This document shows, in pieces, positions 13,001 through 24,000 of a stretch of DNA of 64,000 bases (position 1 is the first letter of the stretch; each line of letters opens with the position of its first letter). A program made the translations under genes and the position numbers. The notes under the pieces were generated by a model. It had not been told where the DNA came from. It saw only the letters and a list, made by a program, of their open reading frames with translations, and did no database searches. The DNA comes from Metellina segmentata (taxonomy: Eukaryota > Arthropoda > Arachnida > Araneae > Tetragnathidae). Location of the stretch: contig OX375872.1 of assembly GCA_947359465.1 (NCBI GenBank), forward strand, positions 82,330,931 through 82,394,930. The letters run 5' to 3'.

Positions 13001-15020
13001 AGATTGATGGCACTGTGGGTAAAGCGATGGTATTTCATTCAGAAAAATTGGCGATAAAATATGTTCCTGATAGTATTTGGAGTTAATCTTGACATTTTTT
13101 TTCCACTCTCTTTATTTTTAACTTGCCATTATATGAAAAAAAAAAAAACCAGCAACAATCAAGAATCCCTTAGAAAAACTTTCTTTCGATTCTGTGAACC
13201 ATGTACTTAAAATTTTTTCTCCCCTTTTATGGCCCTTTTAAATGGCTCTTTTTTTGCTGCAATCATTTAAATACACCCATGATTTATCTATTGTGACAAT
13301 TTTTTTCAACTTTTCTTTGGATAAGTGTTTTTTATATAGAATTCGGCAGCGTGTCCTGCGTTCAGCGATATGCTTTGGAGAAAGACGATGCACATTGCGT
13401 TTTTTCGCTTTCTTAAGATTTAAATCAATGTTTATCATTTTGTTTACAGTGGACATCGAGCATTTTAATGATTTTGCAACTGTCCTTTGACTAATGAGAT
13501 TTTCTTTTAACATTAAACAGCGTATTTTGCAATAGTCGAAGATGTCCGTTTCTTCCTTGGATACTTGTTTGGAATTTTTGTCCCACTTGACGCTCCAATT
13601 TGACATTTTTTTCCTTTCTTGTTGACGATATTACCTATCGACGCTTTAGATATCACAAAACCATGACTCTCATATCGTTTTTGGATAACGGAATATGAAT
13701 ATTTCTCTTCGGAAAGAGCATAAGTATAGCCTTCGAACCACTGCTTCGTTAAAAACGCCATTTTGAATAAAAACAAACCTCTCAAACCGCAGACGGTAAT
13801 TTTGACTTATAAAAACATAGTACAACTGCAATTATTTCTTTTGCAGCAAACGATTTTTTATTACCGCTAACCAAAATCGTCTAAAAAATGTGCGAACAGC
13901 CTCTGTACTACTGTGTTCAAAAAGTATCCGGAACGCTTCCTTTAAATACATATATAGTAGATATCGTCTGCAAACTCTTATCAAATATTTTTACGACTCA
14001 TATAAACGTGTGGCAACAATCGGGAATTTATTTGATTTTATCGTCTAAAAATAAATTTGTTTTTCATACGAGAAGAATTTTCACTTCGTTGATTTTTCAA
14101 AATGTCGAATGTAATTTAGCAAAGAACATGCATTAAATTTTTTTTTTCCGCAATGAAATTTCTGCTAAAAACACATTTGAAATGTTGCAAAAAGCTTTTA
14201 AAGACGACTGTTTATCATAAACATCATTGATTGCTATAAAAAGTTTAAGGAATCCGTCGTAGATGATTCGTAATCTGGTAGACCTTCCACTTCGACTAAT
14301 GATCAACATGTCAATCAGGTCCTTGAATTGGTGCTTAGTGATCGTCGTTTAACAATAAGAGACATTATTGAGCAAGTTCCTATATCATTCGTCGAAAACG
14401 ACCTGAATTTAGAGAGATAGCTCATGGGTTTTACATCACAATAATGCGCCTTCTCACAATACCATTATTACTCGGGATTTTTTGACAAAATATTCAACAA
14501 ATATGACTCCACAAGCTCCATATTCACCTGATATGGCATCGTGTGACTTTTTCTTATTTCCACGGGTGAAACTCCCTCTTCGTGGTCACCGATTTGAGTC
14601 CAATGATGCAATACAAGAAAAATTTGATATGAACCCTGAAAGGGTTTCACAAAAACGACTTAAAGCCATGTTTTGAGGATTGGAAAAAACGTTGGCAGAA
14701 GTGCATTGAAGTCGTAGATTACTTTGAAGGAGAGACGTAATAAATTTTGACCTATAAACTGATACCTTTTGTTTTATGACAGCATTCCGGGTACATTTTG
14801 TATTAGGGTACTTTAGTATTCTGACAGAAATCGATTCAGTACTTCATGTAACTGCAAAATTTCATCTCTTTCCTGTAATGTGCCGTTATTTTAAATTTAA
14901 TATAACACTACTTCGATTCATATTTTATAAACGAATGTAACAAACTTAATCGGAGGAAAAAGCTTAAATTTTGCTTTGTATTCAAGACTCTAAAAATTCA
15001 TCTCTTGATTTCAATACATT

Positions 15021-15087
<67 letters not shown>

Positions 15088-18000
15088 ATTGTCTCTCTTA
15101 ATGCAGAACCCATTACTCTTGATGTAAGCATCGGTTGTATCCACAAATTTCAAGCTTAAATTAGACAATTTTTATTTTCTACAATTTTTAAGCCCGGTTG
15201 AAAGACTATAGGAGTAGAAACCGGGGGGGGGGAAGGGGGGGGGATGGTTAGAGTTCGAAACTCGATCAAACCAAGGACCGTCGCGTACTTTGGGGCTCGT
15301 GGGCGTCAAATATCTGTCAGGCCTCAAATGTCTTCACGCTAACGTGGTGTGGAAGTTTGGAGAGTCAGGTGCTAGCTCAGGTGTTGTTCTATTCATCTGA
15401 CCGTGGTTCAAAATGTGGATGGGTTACTCGACGATCTTTACCTTTGGGATCAATCCCGGACCTAACGGGCCAATATCCCGTTGTGTTGTTTCAATATGAA
15501 GTTAATTCAACTACCTACCTATCTAACGTAGCCCTACTACCTTTCGAGATATTGGGTTTGATCCCGAATCGTCGCCAGTAGCTGTTGTGTTGCTCCAGTG
15601 TGACGTTAATTAAATACCTACTTTCATACTGGGGAATTTCACGCTTAAGTAATCCAGACAATCATAAAATTAAAAAGTAAAGAATAACTAGGGATTGCTT
15701 CGCAAACTAACACTCCTTTCGCAAAGTGAATCTCCTGAGTCGGCGAAACTATCTTAATAATTCGTAAAATCCTGATTTGACCTCCCGGTCCATGACATCA
15801 CAGCGAGGTCTCCGCCCCCTGCTCGCTGACGCTCACCAATACCCAATAATTGCTACGCAATTCCATTTGGTTTGCTTCGCAAATCAACACTCCTTTCGCA
15901 AGTGATTTCGTTTTTTTCCCTAATAAATTAGGAAAAAAACTTAATGCACCCTAAACTAATAGCTGCATCAGTATTAAACCTCCATCTTATTCCCTGTAAA
16001 ATTTTGAATAAACCATGTTAATCTCGTAATTTTCTCATCAGTACTTTCTCGGGAAACCGTCTGAGAATCGAGCGAAAAAAGTCTTCTTTCTTTGTAAAAT
16101 CGGGATCGTTAAAGATAGATTAAAAATTCCAACGGATTTGAAATCTGCGGAAAATTTGACACCATATAGATCCTTATACATTTGTGATTTTCTTTTAATA
16201 AATAATTTTTCAATTAAATATTTACATTTTCGCAAGATATTGTGATGTCACCCCGAATTCCCATTTGGTTTGCGAAGCAAACCAATACCACGGTCAACAG
16301 CTATCTGTTGTGGCTGTTATCCAATAGGCTACAAATTCCCATTTGGTTTGCGAAACAAACCAAAAACCCCACAAAAGCAACTGGCACGGGATAGCCACGA
16401 AATGTCTAGTATATTATAAAAAAACCTGTTAAAAATAAAAGTCTTATAAAAATATTAAATTTTTGGGAAGGAGGAAACTTTTTATATCCTGCATATGTCA
16501 CGTCCGTTACAAATTTTGGGGAAAAAGTTTTCTGACAACATTAGTAACAAGTATAGACCTTCAAAATTATTGAAGTAAAGCAATCACAACAGGCATAATA
16601 ATGTATGATAAATTTTTTAATGCGTATTTTTTAATAAAGATGTGTTATAGACGTATCATTGCTATGTAACGGACGTATCACTAATGTGTAGCGAACACAT
16701 CATTTGTATAACATGGACAGTGGTTCTATAAATTTGTTAGGAAAAAAAGTTACCATATTGATTTAAGAATAAAAAATTATTAATGTATCCATTAGTAAAA
16801 AAAAGTGGAAAATATTTTTTTTATTCATAAAAAAGACAATTTGTGCCTTACCTTTAAATTTATTTATTTATATTTGTTGACATGTTATTTCCTTTTTTTT
16901 TTGTAATTTTTGTTATTTTCAGGACAAATTAAAATACTAAATCTGGCAACACCAAATTGAATATGGATTGTGATGTTAAACACTTGCGTCAGATGTGAAA
17001 ATCTTCAAAATTTTGAGTCTCACAAACTAAATTTCAGAAGAAGAAAAAAAGCAAAGTAACACGGTATAAATGGAATTTAGTGGATAGTGGAGTTGTAAAA
17101 ACTAAAGAAAACAGCTTTACAGGAAATGACGGTGCTTCACAAAATTTCAAACAAAAGTTTAATTTGCTCAATATTACATATGGAGAAAACGATTTTGGAG
17201 TTAAACTCAACTGCCATTTCTCCGCCACATCCCATGGCAAAGGCGAACCTGATGGCGTAATTGGCCAAGTGAAATTTCAAATGTGTCAAAAAAATTAAAT
17301 CAAGACAATTAACAACTCTGAATGCAGAAAAAAAATTTTGTTTCTGTGCTCAATGAAAACACTCAGAAAACAAATATCTTTGTACTTAAAGAAAAAATTC
17401 AAAACAACATTAACAACTTGAACGTGCGATTTAAAGGCATACGAACAATTCCAGACTCACTCAATCCTCAGTGTAGTGACAAAATCTAAAAATATTGAAT
17501 ATGTTTCAGAAATTTCTAGAAAATCAGGACTGCCTTTTTACTTCATATATAAAAAACAGTTTCCTCATTAGTTAACAAATATGAAGCAGACCAATATAAA
17601 TCTGTATCCAGTAATGACAGTATTACATTCGGCTCATGGCTCATTATAAAACTGACTACAGAAAAGACTGCTGGACAAGTGATTTCAGTCCATAGCCCAA
17701 TCAGTGTAAAGTTTAAAAAAAAAGGACTTGGGGGCAAAAGTTTTTTTGGCCGGAAAAGGATGACATTTCTATTGTGAATATAGAATATATTGTGGACATA
17801 ATTGGGATGAACCCAAATCGATAATCGATTTAGATTGACATTTCATATATTATTTATATATTAGCATGCAGCAGACACGCACACACCCTCCAATTTCTAA
17901 TCCGTTGATCTTCCAACTGGGCTACCGCGACCCCCTTCACATTAAAAAAAAATTTAGGTGCTCGCTTTTAGTTAGCGTGATTGATCCGAAACCGAAAAAT

Positions 18001-21000
18001 TTTGCAGAAACCACACGAGCCATGCAAATTATCACGATTTCTCGGTGGCTCTGTTACTACATTCTTTAAAGACAATGTTTCATTAATTGAAACTTGAGTA
18101 GAATTTGATGTTATATTTAAGATAAGAGTTACTTCAATGGCACTGGGAAAGAATATGTAATGTCTCAAAATATATTTGAATTTAATTAGTTTTATTTTAT
18201 CAGTACAAGTATTATTTATTGGAATTAATAAACAATTGATGTGATTTGCTTGTAAGAATAAATATTTTGGTTAACATGTTGAATTTTAAAGAATGATTGA
18301 GTATTTACTTGTTATTGGTGTATCCTCTTTTCTGCAAAATGTCGCCGTATAGAAACGTTGGGACTCTAGTACCACCTTCCCACAGAGTCATCTTTGCTCC
18401 TCGAAGAGGATAGTTACTTCCACCGCTGAGAACTTCGCCTCCGTTCTATGGAAAGTATTTCTCCATTTCAAAAAATGGTAAAGAAAATTATATTCTTAGT
18501 TTCGCACACATTCAAACATTTGCTCACTCATGAGGATTTTCGCCCACATTGAATCTTTCTGAGATTGAATAGTTATAGAAGAGATGATAATGGAGTTCAG
18601 GGCCGTCCAAGATGCAATCTGTGGAAAGTTTCAAACTGTTTTCTCGTGAGACAAGGCTTTTGAAAAAAATTTCATGTGCGAAAAATAAAACATAGAACAT
18701 TGACGAACACGAACCCATCTTTTTACTCGTGCTTTTAAGCTATAAGAGTATCGTTATTCCTTAACACGGTTCTACAGTATTTTTGAACAGCATAACTTCC
18801 TTTTAGAATAAAAGTTTATCAGTGCCAGGACTGCCAAATACTTCATCTGTACTCTATTGTTGTTCTGCATACCTGTACTGTATTATTTTAGGGCCCTCGG
18901 ATTGATGCCATTTATGAATGCCACGCTTAGGTTACCTACAGTAGGACAGACCAAGAATCTCAGAATCAGCTGTTTCATTATCTCTAATTGTTACTGTGAG
19001 TTATCTATTAAAGAAGGAATTTATAAATATCTAATGCAATGCAGAATTGATATTGCTTATATTTGTAGCAAATGAATGCACATAGTAAGCTGAATGGAGA
19101 TACTTAACATTTGAAGATTTTGAAATTTTTATTCCTTTTTAGTTTTTATGTAACTTAAAGACAATTGCGATATTACTTTACATAAAAACATTACTTATAA
19201 ACAAAATGCTACTCGCGATAACTCGTAAAATCATGATTGAAATAATTAAGTGTTCGACAGGTTCTCTTTGGATAAAAGTTCAAAGTAACCACCATATATT
19301 TTAACTGTTTTAATAAGCATCAACACGTAATTTTTAACCTCGGTCAGATGACGAGGCAACACCCGAACTGGCACCCTACTCTCCAAACTTCCACATCACC
19401 TAACGTGAAAGAAACGTTAGGAAAACACTAGAATGAAATAATCTAAGTAGACTTCAATGAGAATAAAAAGATATAGGAACTATACAGGGGTTGGACAAAA
19501 ATATGGAAACACCTCGTGAAATTCATGCTTGAAAATAAATGTTGAAATGTGTATGTGGCGCTGGTGTTTTCGAATACTGACGCCACCTATGCAATGTCAT
19601 CGTAAATATGCTGCGCAGGTCAGTCGTTGTCGGTGCACTGTTCTGTGAAGTTGTAATTGCATCATGTCCGAGCTAACTGACTTCGAACGTGGGCAAATTG
19701 TTGGAGCTGTTTGGGTTGTGCTTCCGTAGTGGTTGCCGAAGTGTTTAGTGTTTCGAGAGGTACTGTATCTAAGATTTATTCCGCATATTTGGAAAACGGA
19801 AATCCATTAAATCACAGCGCGGAAGAATGCGTGTGTTAAGTGATCGTGGCAGACGATCATTAAGGAGAATTGTGACTAAAAATAGGACCACAGCTACAAA
19901 AGTTACTGCTGAAATGAATGTCATGCTTACAAACCCTGTGAGTACCAAAACAATTAGAAGGGAGCTCCATAAGCAGGATATTTCTGGCCGAGAGCTGCAA
20001 TTAAAAAACATTCATCAGTGTAGCTAATGCCTGTAACACGAAAAAGTGGTGTTTAAGTCATAAAGCCTGGACTATGGAACAATGGAAGACAGTAATTTGG
20101 TTGGAGGAGTATTGTTTCCCACTTTTTCCCATTTCTGGCAGAGTTTACGTCTGGCGAACGCCATTCCAAGCCTATAATACAGACTGCTTGTTACCAAGAG
20201 TGAAACATGACATGGGTTCTGTGATGGTTTAGGCAGCCATATCGTGGTTTTATGTGGCCCCCATTACTTTGCAAGGGCACATTAAGGCCAAGGATTATGT
20301 GAACATTTTGACCGATCATGTCCATCCCATGGTACAAACTTTGTTCCCCAATGGTGAGGGTGTCTTCCAAGACGACAAAGCCCTGTTCATACAGCTCACA
20401 TCGTCCGGGACTAGTTTTCTGAGCACGAGCATGATTTTTCACATCTCCCCTGGCCACCACAGTCACCAGACCTCAAAATTATTGAATCTTTGCTGTCTAC
20501 ATTGGAGAGGAAAGTGCGTGATTGCTATCCACCGCCATCATCGTTACGAACTTGCCACCGTTTTGCAGGAAGAATGATACAAGATTCCCTTGGCAAGCAT
20601 ACATGAACTGTATTTATCCATTCCGAGAAGACTACAAGCTGTTTTGAATGCCAACGGTTTTCCTATACCATATTAGGCAAGGTCACATGTTTTTTTTAGG
20701 TATTTCCATATTTTTGTCCAACTTTTGTATATACACTCATGTCCATAAGTCAAGGATAATTCAGAATCACACGGAAATCGAAGTCTAATGTAAAAATTTC
20801 ACCTGTAGAATTATCGCACACATCTTTAAGAATAATATCCAAATTACAGGAAGCCATCAGATGACGACGATAGAACGTCACAATGACGAGAGTGTAAGAG
20901 AGGTGCATATAAGGAATGGTAGCAAAGAAGTAAAATTGTTCACAAGCGTTCTGTAAGCGAGCCACTCAGTGCCACAACCGAATAGTTATGACACAGAGAA

Positions 21001-24000
21001 CGCATGTCGAGGATTTTTACGTGGTAGAATTATCGGCCGCCTAGAATGTGGGCGTACTCGGACGGAAATTTCAGTAGAACTTGGAATCGCCCAAAGTGTC
21101 ATCTCTAGGCTTTGGCAACGATTCCAAAATCATGAAAATGTCAGTAGACGTTACAGTACAGATCTCCCCCGAGTTTCTACTCCGAATGATGACCGGTATT
21201 TGGAAGTAACTGCAAAAAGAAGCAGACGAAGCACAGCATATGACCTTTCTCGTCAGCTATCTTCAGCCACGGGTACGATAGTTTCAAGGCAAACCGTTTA
21301 CAGACGTTTGGGACATGTTGGTCTATATGCTCGCAGGCCTGTCAGATGTGTTCCGCTCACTGTCGCCAGCGGTTAGCCTGGAGTAGAGAACATGCAATGT
21401 GGACATCGTCACAGTGGGCTTGTGTGATGTTTTCCGACGAGTCCAGGTTTAGCTTGCAGTCTGATTCACGGCGGACGTTCATATGGAGAACGCCAGGTAC
21501 CCGCGACCACAAAGACAACATCATTGAAAGACACTTTTACCGTGGTGCAGGATTGCAATCTTGGGGCGAATTATACTGGGCAACAGAACAGACATGTTCA
21601 AATCGGAACCATGAGAGGCCAAATTTATCGGGACATCATTCTGATACAACATGTACGTTTGTTTAGAGGTGCCATGGGCGCAGAATTTGTGTTTATGGAT
21701 GACAACACCCGTCCTCACCGTGCAAACATTGTAAAAGAATGCCTTGAATCTGAGGATATTACCCGTATGGAATGGCCAGCATTCTCTCCTGACTTGAATC
21801 CGATGGTGCATGTGTGGGACATTAGGGTGGTCACAAGGTATATGGGGAAATTTTTTTTTCGCCCAATCTTTAACGGCACCCCCCTAAAAGTTGCCAATAG
21901 GCTAGAAAATGTGATTGGCAAAGTTTCAGCTCAACCTGATAATATTAACCCGTGCCTCATCGAGGTTAAAGTTAAGAAAAACAGCGATTTTTAGAGAAAA
22001 ATCGTAGTTTTTACTCCTTAAAATCGAAACCAATCGTCCTAGAAACCCGATTCTTGTCTCATTTCATAGGAAATTTTATTGACTTGAAGTCTGATATCTT
22101 CCACATTTTTGCTAAAACTGATAGAATGGTATTTAGCTTTTTTCAGGTAAGGTCGTAGTGGATATCCTCAAAAGTGAATTTTCATACAAAGGCCTAAAAA
22201 CATTACGATATTCAATTACATCTGTTTTACAGATTTTACTTTTTGTATTTTTCATTCTGTACATTAAAAAGGCTTTAGTTTAGAGGTATTTTCAAAAGTA
22301 AATTCAACAACATTCAAACTCGAAATGAAGGAATTAAGGGTAAAGAAGAGAAGCAAGGAGTAAAAGTGACAACAAATAGGGTTCAATTGTATTTTATTAA
22401 TTACATTATTGAATTATACATCATAAAATTATTATTATTTAAATATACAAATTAATTGAAGAGTCTTGAAAAATGTGCCTACATTCAGATACAACTTGTG
22501 AGTGGTATTTAGCATTTTTCAGGTCAAGTCGTTGTGGATATCCTCAAAATCGTATTAAAAAACTAAATCATTAAAATAAATGTTATACATGTAGGAATAC
22601 GGATCTGAACAGAGCACCAGAGCGACGAGACTGGCAGGAGCCAGTCACATCCTATATTCAATTGCAAGAGAATTGTAGTGATCTGACATCTATACTTCAA
22701 CTTCCACTCTCAGATTGTTTTGGTTTGGGTTTCACATCGGCAAGGAAATCCACGTCATTTTGTAATACGAAGTGGAATGTAAAAAATTGCTGCGTCACAG
22801 ATCTAGATGCACACGTGTTAGATTATGTTTTCTAGTAGTGAAGTTCGTGTACCACATTTTTCCCGTGAGATTTAAAGGAGAATGGCATTACCTTCGACTG
22901 CCGCCCAGCCAGTATGGTGGTTATGATCCTCGGTTGTCACCGAGTGGGCCCGGGTTCGAATCCCGGATAAGGCATGGATGTGAAACCTGGGAAAGAAGTC
23001 GGACTTTCGCCTGGAATGGATTCCCGTCTTGAAAGGAAAGCAGCGCACACCTTCTGTTCTTTGCTGGGATCATCGTTTGTTATAATAAAAAATATTCTTC
23101 TTCTGTATTGTCTTGAATGTTTCTGTTCACCACTTGCTTTCATATGCATCCCAGAAGAACATACGCGACAACAACAACATTACCTTCGACTTCCAGAGCA
23201 TCAACGAGCATGAGTTCAAGGCAGAGAGACAACATTTTTTTAATTGGACACATGTCTCATCAAATCGCTGGCAGTAAATTACCTTCTAATTGCCAAGTCT
23301 TACGCAGTTTATTTTATAACATGCGCCAAGTTAAATCGAATACCAGAGAAGATGCAAAACTTACAATAAAGGATGTTCTCCTTTTTTGGGAAAAAGCAAA
23401 GATACCAACCAAAAGCATTAAAAATTGTGTTGCAAAGCTGGAAAGACTGTATGAGGAGTGGAGAAAATTGCAAAAAAACGCTGCAAGATCTGAAAGCACC
23501 ACTCAAAATAAAAAAGTAGAAGATTTCAAGTCAACCTTTGACGACCTATTTGACGTTGCTCATCATGATGCACTTACAAACACCACTGAAGAGGCAGTTT
23601 TTGTTACTCCAGAGAGAAAAGGGACGTCCTGGCTGCATGGGAGGCGTCGACATGAAATCCGTAAAAGCAGCCAACGAAAAGAAACGAGGCGATCAGCTGA
23701 GATGACGAGATTGGAAAAATCAAGAAAAAATGTGGGTAAGTTTGTGTTTTTCACTAATTTTTCATTTTTTAAATGTTATTTATTGCTACTTTGACATGAA
23801 CTAACATTATTAACTAACACTTATATTTTATTTTTAGAAGGTGAAGTAGATGTAGAACTGGAATCTGTACCCAGCACTAGCAGCATATCAGAGGAAGAAG
23901 AGCCGATGAAAGAAGATACAGAGTATAAGTTTCCACACCAAGAGGAAGCAGGGCCAAAAATAAAGAAGAGGAGGTACTGTCGAGGTACAGAAGAGATCAT

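Noticed and set aside
14971..15159. Frame rich in Ser-Leu and Ile-Tyr-Leu-Ser
   Set aside because: Translation of the (TC)n/(TATC)n microsatellite.
21715..21921. Frames spanning the left edge of the 4.4-kb transposon
   Set aside because: They run from Tc1 coding sequence across the target duplication into the inverted arm, so they are chance fusions.
22912..22980. tRNA-Asp gene
   Set aside because: D, anticodon and T arms are tRNA-Asp-like, but the acceptor stem does not pair and the segment is the head of a SINE with target duplications.
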